A stretch of 9,030 nucleotides of DNA from Actinoplanes liguriensis (GCA_000715855.1 KL571279.1:3796-12825), one strand, 5' to 3'; numbered from the stretch's first letter, positions 1 to 6,485 are shown. Program-made: numbers and translations. The notes: a model not told the origin generated them from the letters alone.

Positions 1-63
1 CCGTGAGGCGGCGGCCCGGCCCCGTGATGCGGCTGCCCGGCACCGTGGCGCGGCGGGCCGGCG
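1..63. repeat. Imperfect 21-bp tandem repeat, three units, cut by window edge
   Basis: Three adjacent 21-bp units occupy 1-21, 22-42 and 43-63, each beginning CCGTG. Units 1 and 2 match at 18 of 21 bases; unit 3 matches the others at 16-17. Because 21 is a multiple of three, plus frame 2 reads as a heptapeptide repeat of the type R-[EDG]-A-A-[AG]-R-x, so this could be the C-terminal repeat of a plus-strand gene entering from the left, or simply intergenic repeat DNA. An inverted repeat CCGTGGCG (43-50) / CGCCACGG (83-90) and a GGCGCGCC palindrome (93-100) lie just beyond the peptidase stop and might form a terminator on the minus strand. The array may continue outside the window. Confidence 0.5.
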
Positions 64-107
64 CTCACGGTCGGCGGATCGACGCCACGGCTGGCGCGCC
101 GGCTGGC

Positions 108-2306
108 TCACGGCCGGTGCCGCGGCACCGCGATCCCGGACGGAGCCGGCTTCGGCACGCCGCCCGTGACCGGCTGGCCGCCCGTGACCGGCACGCCGTC
201 CGAGACCGGCTCGTCGCCGCCCGGTGCCGCCTGCCCGCCGCCGGGCTGCACCACGCCGTCCACGGTCAGGGTGTAGGGCGCGTACTGCGTGACGGTCCCG
301 GTCGGATCGTCCTGGGCCACGACCGCCACGACCTTGGGGTATCCGCGCAGCGCAGCCACCTGCTCGATCGGCACCACCGCGGCCCGCAGCCGCCCGAGGC
401 CGACGAGCGAGACGTGCCACCCGCGAACGGCCACGGGATGCCACTGCGTCGGCGACTTCCACCCGTCCAGCGTGGCCGAGCCGATCTTGTTGGCACCGAT
501 CGACACGTCACCGATGTGCCATCCGCCCAGGTTGACCGCCGCGTCGGTGACGTAGCGGAATCCGAGGAGGACCTTCTTCCCCGCGTACGCCTTCAGGTCG
601 TAGCTCTGCTTGACGTCCGCCACCTGCCCGGTCAGCGCAGGACCTTCCGGCCCGGTGACGGTGTTGTCCCCCGCCACGGCCGCATACGTCTTGCCCCCGT
701 CCGCGGAGATCGTCACGTACCCGAAATCGAAGTCTTTCTCCATGCCGTAACTGGTCGTGAACCGCAGCACCGGATCCTCGGCGGGCACCGAGACCTGCCG
801 TGCCGCGGTCTCGTCGAGGTCCGACTTGTTGCCGGAGAAGAGCATCTCGGAGTCGATTTTCCAGGTCAGTGGGGTCGGCGGCAGGGTTCGGGCGCCCTTG
901 AAGGTGACCGTTCTCAGGTCGCCGCGCAGCCGGATGAAGTCGGCACCGTTCGGTGCCGCGCCGGCTTTCTCGTAGGCGGATTTGTTGCCCAGGTTGATCG
1001 TCGAGCGCAGTCCTTCCGCGGTGACCCGTTCGCGCGGCACCCCGATGATCTTGCCGCCGGGCTCGCCGACCTCTTTGTCGACCAGGGTCATCAGCTGGTA
1101 GTCGTGCAGCACGTCGGTGAGCCTGGTCCGGGGTGGCAGCGCGGTCTGCAGCGCGTCGAGCGAGTGGTGCTTCCCGTCCCGGTGCAGCTCCGAGATGATC
1201 TTCGGTCCGAAGCGGTCGCGCAGGTAGATCATCAGCTCGTAGGTGATGCCGTAATCGGCCAGCACCTCGTTGGGATCGCCCTCGTCCCACAGGTTCAGCG
1301 AGTTCTGCGGGCCGCCGCACTGGCGCGGGTTCGCGTTCCAGGTCGTCTTGACGCTGCCGAAGCCCTGGTAGCAGGCGAGGTGACTGTCGAAGCCGAAGTG
1401 GTGCACGCCGAGCCGGGCGTCCACGTAGCCGACCAGGCTCTGGGCGTAATCGGACAGCCCCTCGTTGAGCCAGTCCGACTCGGCCGGGTCGGTGTAGTAC
1501 TCCAGCAGGTGCTGCCACTCGTGGGCGAACGTGCCCTCGTACATCCGGGGGCGGGCCGGCCGGCTGGTGCACAGGTCGTCGGTCGGCTCGTTCTTCGGGC
1601 TGTCGCCGGTCCGGTGCAGCCAGTCGTAGGCGTCGATGGTCATCACGTTGCGGTCGAACAGCTCGTTGAGCTGCGCGGAGAAGAATCCCGCGATGTAGGT
1701 CGGCCGCTCCGGGAAGTGGAAGTAGTTGTCGTCGCGGACGTTGTCGACCAGCGTGACGGTCTTGTCCCCGTCGCCGCTGAAGTCGCCCTCCATCGCGGGT
1801 TTGGCCCCCGACCGGTCCGGCGGGGTGCTGAACGCCGCCGTCTCCTTGGGGTAGATGTTGGTGTCGAACTGGGTGACCAGGTCCGCCACCTGCGCGTCGG
1901 TCACGTCGGTCGCGTTCTTGCGGCAGTCGGTGGCCGGGAAGGCGATGTCCTTCGCGACCCACACCTCGATGTGCTTGCCGACGGCCCGCAGCGTGTAGTC
2001 CTTGCGGTAGAGGTCGTCGTCGGTGTCGTCCAGGCCGACCCAGCTGCGCACGGTGCCGATCGGCGGCGTCGCCGCCGGCGCGCGGCGGGCGGTGGGTTGC
2101 GGCCGGTAGCGCGCCGGCGGCAGCGCTTTTCCGTCAAGTTCCAGGTGGGTACGGGTGAACTCCCGTGTGTCGTCCACCGGAACCACTCCGGCGTGGCCCG
2201 TGGCGGTGGGCGCGGGCGGCCGTCGCTGCTGCGCCTCGGCCGGGCTGGTGACGAGCGGGATCAATACCACGAGTGCAGCAAAGCTGGCAAGACCGGTGCG
2301 TTTCAC
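108..2306 (-). CDS. Secreted zinc metallopeptidase with immune inhibitor A-like C-terminal region
   Basis: A 732-residue exported protease. Residues 1-25 look like a Sec signal peptide: basic MKR, a hydrophobic core and an A-E-A cleavage motif. The zinc site is HEWQH at 262-266, with N-E-G at 281-283; Glu282, 16 residues after the second His, is the candidate third ligand in gluzincin style. A D/G-rich stretch at 175-181 (FSGDGDK) may bind calcium. Residues about 511-603 resemble the C-terminal jelly-roll region of M6 immune inhibitor A peptidases: VTISADGGKTY, then YAGKKVLLGFRYVTD and GGWHIGDV. The C-terminus is Pro/Gly-rich with a hexapeptide repeat at 700-717. The start is GTG at 2306, chosen because it gives the signal peptide at once; a TAACGT -10-like box lies 7 nt upstream, so the mRNA may be leaderless. 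The gene stands alone, downstream of the exporter terminator. Peptidase function is well supported; the M6 versus M30-like family assignment is not settled and the substrate is unknown. Confidence 0.85.
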   Translation of the reverse strand: MKRTGLASFAALVVLIPLVTSPAEAQQRRPPAPTATGHAGVVPVDDTREFTRTHLELDGKALPPARYRPQPTARRAPAATPPIGTVRSWVGLDDTDDDLYRKDYTLRAVGKHIEVWVAKDIAFPATDCRKNATDVTDAQVADLVTQFDTNIYPKETAAFSTPPDRSGAKPAMEGDFSGDGDKTVTLVDNVRDDNYFHFPERPTYIAGFFSAQLNELFDRNVMTIDAYDWLHRTGDSPKNEPTDDLCTSRPARPRMYEGTFAHEWQHLLEYYTDPAESDWLNEGLSDYAQSLVGYVDARLGVHHFGFDSHLACYQGFGSVKTTWNANPRQCGGPQNSLNLWDEGDPNEVLADYGITYELMIYLRDRFGPKIISELHRDGKHHSLDALQTALPPRTRLTDVLHDYQLMTLVDKEVGEPGGKIIGVPRERVTAEGLRSTINLGNKSAYEKAGAAPNGADFIRLRGDLRTVTFKGARTLPPTPLTWKIDSEMLFSGNKSDLDETAARQVSVPAEDPVLRFTTSYGMEKDFDFGYVTISADGGKTYAAVAGDNTVTGPEGPALTGQVADVKQSYDLKAYAGKKVLLGFRYVTDAAVNLGGWHIGDVSIGANKIGSATLDGWKSPTQWHPVAVRGWHVSLVGLGRLRAAVVPIEQVAALRGYPKVVAVVAQDDPTGTVTQYAPYTLTVDGVVQPGGGQAAPGGDEPVSDGVPVTGGQPVTGGVPKPAPSGIAVPRHRP
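156..209 (-). repeat. 18-bp coding repeat (P-V-[ST]-[DG]-G-x hexapeptides) at peptidase C-terminus
   Basis: Three consecutive hexapeptides, PVSDGV, PVTGGQ and PVTGGV (residues 700-717), end the metallopeptidase before its last 15 residues. The DNA repeat is visible as recurring plus-strand cccgtgaccggc blocks near 160-200. Such Pro/Gly/Thr tails usually act as flexible linkers or wall-spanning segments. No LPxTG sortase motif follows, so there is no evidence for covalent anchoring. Confidence 0.6.
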
Positions 2307-2313
2307 GAAGCGG

Positions 2314-2319
2314 ACGTTA
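2314..2319 (-). promoter_or_regulatory. Candidate -10 box of the metallopeptidase, leaderless geometry
   Basis: TAACGT on the minus strand fits the actinobacterial TANNNT -10 pattern and ends 7 nt before the GTG at 2306. No good Shine-Dalgarno sequence sits at normal spacing; the AGGCAGG further upstream is too far. Transcription would then begin at or next to the start codon. No convincing -35 was found. Confidence 0.35.
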
Positions 2320-2393
2320 CCTGCCTAAAGGTGCGAATGGCCCCAACACGCGCAGTCGATCATGAATCATCCGCCCGGCCCGTCCATCAGGAT

Positions 2394-2425
2394 GGCACCC
2401 CCGGCCGCGGCGCGCCGGGGGTGCC
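2394..2425 (-). terminator. Hairpin terminator of the ABC exporter operon
   Basis: GGCACCCCCGGC (2394-2405) pairs perfectly with GCCGGGGGTGCC (2414-2425): a 12-bp GC-rich stem with an 8-nt loop, starting 12 bp past the permease stop codon. There is no run of U, as is common for actinobacterial terminators. It separates the exporter operon from the metallopeptidase that follows on the same strand. Confidence 0.75.
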
Positions 2426-2437
2426 GAAAGGACGGAC

Positions 2438-3208
2438 CTATGAGACCTCGCGCCGCAGCACCCGGATCGACCCCAGGACCAGCGGCAACAGCACCCAGAG
2501 CGCGACCGAGACGCCCAGCCGCGCGTACTCCCCGGAGCTCATGCCCACCTCGGACAGCGGCGTCGTGGTCACGTTGATGTCCAGCCACTCCGCGACCGGC
2601 TTCAGCCCCTTGATCATGCCGCCGAGCAGCGACCAGACCATCGGCAGCGCGAAGTAGAGCACGATCGCCAGCGGCGTGTTCTGCAGCAGCGCGCCGAACG
2701 CGACGCCCATCAACACGAAGATCACCTCGAGCAGCAGGCCCTGCCAGATCAGCGAGCCGTCGACGTGCCAGGACCCGTCCCCGCCGATCGCCCGCCCGAT
2801 CACGTTCGCGACAACGCTGATCAGGGCGGTCGCCGCGGTGGCCGCGATCGCGACCAGCACCCCGGCGGCGATCTTCGCGATCACCACCCGGCTGCGCGCC
2901 GGGACCAGCGTGAACGTGGAGAGCGCGGTGCGCTGCGACCACTCGCTGGTCACCGAGAGGATGCCGAGCACCGGGAGCAGGACCGCGGACGGCAGCAGGC
3001 CGAAGCTGAAGAACCCCTGGAACGTCATCTCCTCGTCCGGGGACCAGCCCAGGATGATCGCCGAGGTGGCGGCCGTGGCCAGGCCGATCACCAGCAGCAG
3101 CCAGAAGCCGGCCCGGGTGTCGGCGAGCTTCCGCAGCTCGACGGTCGTCAGTCGAGGGAGCGGAAGCGACCCGGTCGCCTCACGCGGGAGTGCGAGAGCG
3201 CTGGTCAT
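2438..3208 (-). CDS. ABC-2 type exporter permease subunit
   Basis: A 256-residue integral membrane protein, the transmembrane half of an ABC exporter paired with the upstream ATPase. About six hydrophobic helices are visible, near residues 34-54, 68-86, 112-135, 154-176, 178-196 and 231-249. A short polar N-terminus contains VELRKLADTRAGFW, typical of the cytoplasmic lead-in of ABC-2 permeases, and residues 85-109 (SVTSEWSQRTALSTFTLVPARS) carry the family's loop after the second helix (TSEW...R). The start is ATG at 3208: it overlaps the ATPase stop by 4 bp (ATGA) and has GGAGG about 6 nt upstream, so the two genes are probably translationally coupled. The reading frame stays open upstream through the ATPase gene, but that is a shadow. 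The exported substrate cannot be told from sequence; lipids, peptides and antibiotics are all possible. Confidence 0.88.
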   Translation of the reverse strand: MTSALALPREATGSLPLPRLTTVELRKLADTRAGFWLLLVIGLATAATSAIILGWSPDEEMTFQGFFSFGLLPSAVLLPVLGILSVTSEWSQRTALSTFTLVPARSRVVIAKIAAGVLVAIAATAATALISVVANVIGRAIGGDGSWHVDGSLIWQGLLLEVIFVLMGVAFGALLQNTPLAIVLYFALPMVWSLLGGMIKGLKPVAEWLDINVTTTPLSEVGMSSGEYARLGVSVALWVLLPLVLGSIRVLRREVS

Positions 3209-4092
3209 CGGTTGCCTCCGGTGCTGGTCAGACGCAGGAACATCTCCTCGAGGCCGCCGGCGCCGGCCGGCCGCACCTCCAGCAGCACCACTCCGGCCTC
3301 GGTGGCGGCCCGGGCGATCGCCTCGGGCTCGGAGGGCACCAGGATCGTGCCGTCCGACGAGCGCGTGCCGGTCAGGTCCAGCCGCTTGAGCACCGCCTCG
3401 AACTCCGCCGGGTCGGCCGGGCGGACCACCGTGCCGGCCTCGCCGAGCATGGCGTTCTTGTCGCCCTGGGTGAGGATCCGGCCGCCCCCGATCACCACCA
3501 GCCGGTCCGCCACCGCCTCGACCTCGCGCAGCAGGTGCGAGCTGAGCAGCACCGTGCCACCCCGGTCGGCGAACGCCCGCAGCAGCCCGCGCATCCAGTA
3601 GATGCCCTCCGGGTCCAGCCCGTTCGCCGGCTCGTCGAGGATCAGCACGGCCGGGTCGCCGATCATCGCGTACGCCAGGCCCAGCCGCTGCCGCATGCCC
3701 AGCGAGTACGCCCGTACCCGGCGTCGTGCGGCGGTGGCGTCCAGCCCGACCCGGGTCAGGCGCTCGGGAACCCGGGCGGTGTCCAGGCCCATCGTCAGCG
3801 CGGCCAGGGCCAGGGTCTCCCGCCCGGTCCGGCCGGCGTGCTGTGCGGACGCGTCGAGCAGCACGCCGACGCGCCGGCCCGGGTTGCCGAGACGCCGGTA
3901 GGGGACTCCGCACACGGTGGCGGAGCCGGAGGTGGCCGGGGTCAGGCCGCAGATCATCCGCATCGTGGTGGACTTCCCGGCGCCGTTCGGACCGAGGAAA
4001 CCGGTGACCGTGCCCGGTTCGCAGGTGAACGACACGTCGTCGACGGCGCGCTGATCGCCGTACCGTTTGGTGAGGTTCTCGACCGCAATCAT
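3205..4092 (-). CDS. ABC exporter ATP-binding protein (DrrA/CcmA-like)
   Basis: A 295-residue cytoplasmic ATPase that should power the neighbouring permease. Motifs in order: Walker A GPNGAGKST at 34-42; signature YSLGMRQR at 129-136; Walker B VLILDEPANGLDP at 149-161; H-loop His186 in SSHLLREVE. The Q-loop region reads VGVLLDASAQHAGRTGRE (75-92), the 'LLDA...GRT' variant common in actinobacterial drug and lantibiotic-type exporters. Residues from about 220 form a C-terminal extension whose last part (VVLLEVRPAGAGGLEEMFLRLT) matches the usual end of this group. ATG at 4092 is preceded closely by GAGGA. It is the first gene of a two-gene operon and is divergent from the sensor kinase, a common arrangement in which the two-component pair controls the exporter. 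Catalytic motifs are intact. Confidence 0.92.
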   Translation of the reverse strand: MIAVENLTKRYGDQRAVDDVSFTCEPGTVTGFLGPNGAGKSTTMRMICGLTPATSGSATVCGVPYRRLGNPGRRVGVLLDASAQHAGRTGRETLALAALTMGLDTARVPERLTRVGLDATAARRRVRAYSLGMRQRLGLAYAMIGDPAVLILDEPANGLDPEGIYWMRGLLRAFADRGGTVLLSSHLLREVEAVADRLVVIGGGRILTQGDKNAMLGEAGTVVRPADPAEFEAVLKRLDLTGTRSSDGTILVPSEPEAIARAATEAGVVLLEVRPAGAGGLEEMFLRLTSTGGNR

Positions 4093-4099
4093 GTCCTCA

Positions 4100-4117
4100 G
4101 CGTCCGGTTCGGGACGC
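4100..4117 (-). promoter_or_regulatory. Short hairpin in the exporter mRNA leader
   Basis: GCGTCC and GGACGC form a perfect 6-bp stem with a 6-nt loop, 7 nt upstream of the ATPase ATG and directly before its GAGGA ribosome-binding sequence. It could affect ribosome access. In GC-rich DNA stems of this size also arise by chance. Confidence 0.3.
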
Positions 4118-4166
4118 CCGCGCCGCTTCGGTCTTCGGTCTCTGTTCGCGAACCTAGGTCTATCGT

Positions 4167-4192
4167 CCGACCCCTACTTTGGTAGGTGTCGG
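4167..4192. promoter_or_regulatory. 26-bp imperfect palindrome, candidate operator
   Basis: CCGACCCCTAC (4167-4177) and GTAGGTGTCGG (4182-4192) are inverted repeats pairing at 10 of 11 positions around a TTTG centre. The core CCTAC-TTTG-GTAGG is perfect. It lies just upstream of the -10 candidates on both strands, where a -35 element would be expected, and NarL/LuxR-type regulators such as the adjacent one bind dyads as dimers. The structure is seen directly; the binding partner is inference. Confidence 0.55.
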
Positions 4193-4222
4193 CGGGGCCG
4201 CGGCCGCTCGTAGAGTCGACGC

Positions 4223-5458
4223 GTGGGCCACGTCGAATTCAGCTGGCTGTTGCCGGCCACGTTGTCTGCCGAGCCGCACGCGCCGGCCCGGCGGTCCACC
4301 CGTGACTGGGTGGTCGACGGCCTCTGCTTCGTGCTCGGCTTCGGTTTCACCGTGCTGGCCACGGTCGACCTGCTCGGGCCGCATCCGACCGTGGTCCAGG
4401 AGTGGCATCCGACCCCGCACTGGCTGGTCCTGCTGGACGGCGTGCTCAGCGGCCTCGCCGGGCTCGGCCTGTGGTGGCGGCGCCGGTTCCCGCTGGCCCT
4501 CGGGATCTTCTGCGTGGCGCTGTCGACGTTCAGCGTCGCGATCGCGCTCACCGGTTTCATCGCGATCCTCACGGTGGCCGTCCACTGCCGTTTCGCGGTG
4601 CTCGCCGGCTTCGCGGGCCTGGCCGCTCTGGCGAACGGGGCCTTCGCGGTGATCCGGCCGGAGAAGGGCAACTCGGTCCTGGAGACCGTCGGCTGGGGCG
4701 TCGCCTTCGTGGTGATCCTCGCCCTCTGGGGGATGGTCGTCCGGGCCCGCCGTGAGCTGGTCGTCTCCTGGCGTGACCGGGCCGCCCGGGCCGAGTCCGA
4801 GCAGCGGCTGCGGGTCGAGCAGGCCCGCGCGCTGGAGCGCACCCGGATCGCCCGCGAGATGCACGACGTGCTCGCCCACCGGATCTCGATGCTCAGCCTG
4901 CACGCCGGGGCGCTGGAGTTCCGCCCCGGGGCGCCGCCGGAGGAGATCGCCGGCGCGGCCGCCGTGGTGCGGGCCAGCGCGCATCAGGCGATGCAGGACC
5001 TGCGCGCGGTGATCGGCGTGCTGCGGGACGGGCCGGCCGGCGGCGACCCCACCCCGGAGAAGCCGCAGCCCACCCTCACCGCGCTGCCCGCGCTGGTGGA
5101 GGAGGCCCGGTCGGCCGGCGACAAGGTGAACCTGGAGGTGACCGCCGACCTCGGGGAGGTGCCGGCCGGTGTCGGCCGCGCGGCGTACCGGATCGTGCAG
5201 GAGGGTCTGACCAACGCGCGCAAGCACGCCCCGGGCACGGTCGCCGGGGTCCGGGTCGGCGGCGCCGCCGGCGCTGATCTCACCATCGAGGTGGTCAATC
5301 CGCTCCCGGTCGCCGCGCCGGTCAAACCCCTTCCCGGTACGGGCCTGGGCCTGATCGGCCTCACCGAACGCGCCACCCTGGCCGGCGGCCACCTCGCGCA
5401 CGGCCCGACGGCCGGCGAGTTCCGCCTGATCGCCCGGCTCCCGTGGGAGGTCTCGTGA
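4223..5458 (+). CDS. Sensor histidine kinase, NarL/DesK-type (HisKA_3)
   Basis: A 411-residue membrane sensor kinase that autophosphorylates and passes phosphate to the regulator encoded next to it. About five or six hydrophobic helices fill residues 31-173 with very short loops, so there is no large extracytoplasmic sensor domain; the signal is probably sensed in or at the membrane. A short coiled stretch (about 174-205) leads to the dimerisation helix with RIAREMHDVLAHR, where His214 is the expected phosphorylation site. The ATPase domain has the N-box QEGLTNARKHA (Asn331) and the G-box GTGLGLIGL (372-380). The usual Asp of the first G-box is replaced in IEVVNPLP, a variation frequent among actinobacterial HisKA_3 kinases. 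GTG 4223 sits 6 nt after a TAGAGT -10 candidate with no Shine-Dalgarno, suggesting leaderless mRNA. The stop overlaps the regulator start by 4 bp. The signal is unknown. Confidence 0.92.
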   Translation: MGHVEFSWLLPATLSAEPHAPARRSTRDWVVDGLCFVLGFGFTVLATVDLLGPHPTVVQEWHPTPHWLVLLDGVLSGLAGLGLWWRRRFPLALGIFCVALSTFSVAIALTGFIAILTVAVHCRFAVLAGFAGLAALANGAFAVIRPEKGNSVLETVGWGVAFVVILALWGMVVRARRELVVSWRDRAARAESEQRLRVEQARALERTRIAREMHDVLAHRISMLSLHAGALEFRPGAPPEEIAGAAAVVRASAHQAMQDLRAVIGVLRDGPAGGDPTPEKPQPTLTALPALVEEARSAGDKVNLEVTADLGEVPAGVGRAAYRIVQEGLTNARKHAPGTVAGVRVGGAAGADLTIEVVNPLPVAAPVKPLPGTGLGLIGLTERATLAGGHLAHGPTAGEFRLIARLPWEVS

Positions 5459-6108
5459 ACCCGGTCCGGGTGCTGATCGTGGACGACGACGCGCTGGTGC
5501 GGGCCGGTCTGTCGATGATCCTCAACGGCGCGGACGACGTACGCGTGGTGGGCGAGGCGAGCGACGGCAGCGAGGTGCCGGGCGCGGTCGCCGAGCACCG
5601 GCCGGACGTCGTGCTGATGGACATCCGGATGCCCGGGGTGGACGGGCTGGCCGCCACCGAGACGTTACGGAGACGGCCGGACGCGCCCGAGGTGCTGGTG
5701 CTGACCACGTTCGACGCGGACGAGTTCGTGCTGCGGGCGCTGCGTGCCGGGGCCGGTGGGTTCCTCCTGAAGGACACGCCGCCCGCGCAGATCCGGGACG
5801 CGGTGCTGCGCGTCGCAGCCGGTGAGGCCACCCTGTCGCCGAGCGTGACGCGGCAGCTCATCACGCACGTCACCACCGTCCCGCAGCCGGACAGGGGGCA
5901 GTCCGGCCGCCGGCTGGACCAGCTCAGCACCCGCGAGCTGGACGTGGCGCTGGCGGTCGCGCAGGGCAAGTCGAACGCGGAGATCTCCGCCGACCTGTTC
6001 ATGTCGATCGCGACGGTGAAGGCGCACGTGTCCCGGCTGCTCACCAAGCTTGGCCTGAACAATCGCGTGCAGATCGCCCTGCTGGTGCACGACGCGGGAC
6101 TGGCCTGA
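5455..6108 (+). CDS. NarL/FixJ-family response regulator with LuxR-type HTH
   Basis: A 217-residue transcription factor, partner of the upstream kinase. The receiver domain (1-120) has the acidic cluster DDD at 10-12, phospho-acceptor Asp56 in LMDIRMPG, switch Thr84/Thr85 in LTTFDADE and Lys106 in LLKDTPP. The C-terminal LuxR-type helix-turn-helix spans about 154-215: LSTRELDVALAVAQGKSNAEIS, then the recognition region SIATVKAHVSRLLTKLGLNNRVQ. I chose GTG 5455 because it overlaps the kinase stop as GTGA, has GGAGG at 5446-5450, and starts the protein directly at MNPVRVLIVDDD; a GTG at 5443 would add four residues and lose that site. It most likely controls the divergent exporter through the dyad at 4167-4192. 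All phosphorylation residues are present. Confidence 0.93.
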   Translation: MNPVRVLIVDDDALVRAGLSMILNGADDVRVVGEASDGSEVPGAVAEHRPDVVLMDIRMPGVDGLAATETLRRRPDAPEVLVLTTFDADEFVLRALRAGAGGFLLKDTPPAQIRDAVLRVAAGEATLSPSVTRQLITHVTTVPQPDRGQSGRRLDQLSTRELDVALAVAQGKSNAEISADLFMSIATVKAHVSRLLTKLGLNNRVQIALLVHDAGLA

Positions 6109-6378
6109 TCACTCGAAGAGGCTGTGGTCCGACTTCGAGCCCTCGGCGCGGGCGCGGGCCCGGCGGCGCAACTGGATCACCACGATGTCGGCCAGGGCGA
6201 CCACGCCCCAGGCCGCGAGCAGCCAGCCCGGCACGATCCAGCCGGCGCGGAACAGGACGAGCGACAGCACGGCGCACACCACCGCCCCGAACGCGGCCAG
6301 CGCCAGGCGGAGGTTGAGCGGACTGTACGGCTCCTCGACCGTGCCGCGACGGCCGTGCGGTTGCGGGCCGATCGGCAT
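6109..6378 (-). CDS. Small two-helix membrane protein, DUF6343-like
   Basis: An 89-residue protein with two hydrophobic helices (about 23-43 and 46-69), a polar N-terminus (PQPHGRRGTVEEPYSPLNLRL) and a basic patch RRRARARAE (71-79) before a short acidic end. The 'SPLNLRLALAAFG' entry into the first helix resembles small actinobacterial membrane proteins grouped as DUF6343; that family call is from memory and tentative. The function is unknown. The stop codon directly abuts the response regulator stop (6108/6109), tail to tail with no spacer. ATG 6378 lies 6 nt after TAGGTT, a TANNNT -10 candidate, so this mRNA too may be leaderless. Neighbours give no direct clue to its role. Confidence 0.65.
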   Translation of the reverse strand: MPIGPQPHGRRGTVEEPYSPLNLRLALAAFGAVVCAVLSLVLFRAGWIVPGWLLAAWGVVALADIVVIQLRRRARARAEGSKSDHSLFE

Positions 6379-6485
6379 GAGCGCAACCTACCCGCGCGGG
6401 GTGGAGCGAAAACAAGCGACCCCAAGATCAGTTAACTTCGATATCTTCGGCGTCTGGCACTGATCCGCTGTGGACAGGAGGCGCC
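6379..6485 (+). promoter_or_regulatory. Promoter region of the amino acid permease with strong RBS
   Basis: This 107-bp spacer is noticeably AT-richer than its surroundings at 6411-6447. It holds the 8-bp palindrome AGTTAACT (6430-6437) and two overlapping-range -10 candidates, TAACTT (6433-6438) and TATCTT (6442-6447). A strong Shine-Dalgarno AGGAGG (6476-6481) lies 4 nt before the GTG at 6486. The left end includes the divergent TAGGTT element (6385-6390) of the small membrane protein. No -35 match was found. Confidence 0.4.

Larger units (their letters stand above)
4093..4222. promoter_or_regulatory. Divergent promoter region between exporter and two-component genes
   Basis: This 130-bp spacer must promote both the leftward exporter operon and the rightward kinase-regulator operon. 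On the plus strand TAGAGT (4211-4216) is a TANNNT -10 candidate ending 6 nt before the kinase GTG. On the minus strand TAGGTT (4156-4151) is a -10 candidate for the exporter, giving a leader of roughly 50 nt. Between them lies the 26-bp dyad at 4167-4192. Also present are the perfect palindrome GTTCGCGAAC (4144-4153) and a tandem CTTCGGT duplication (4126-4139). No clear TTGACA-like -35 was seen on either side, which would fit activator-dependent promoters. Confidence 0.55.

Noticed and set aside
3..2657. Plus-strand open frame of 884 codons opposite the metallopeptidase
   Set aside because: It is an antisense shadow produced by GC-rich codon bias: Arg/Val-rich low-complexity translation, no domain, and it runs over both the peptidase gene and the exporter terminator.
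3209..3913. Upstream extension of the permease frame through the ATPase gene
   Set aside because: The translation is Arg/Gly/Pro-rich noise inside a fully motif-bearing ATPase gene; ATG 3208 has an RBS and an ATGA overlap.
4160..5401. Minus-strand open frame of 413 codons opposite the sensor kinase
   Set aside because: Asp/Arg/Glu-rich shadow translation without motifs, opposite an intact kinase gene and across the divergent promoter.
5443..5454. Earlier GTG start for the response regulator
   Set aside because: It would place the GGAGG site inside the gene and add four residues before the conserved receiver start; GTG 5455 has the RBS and the GTGA overlap.
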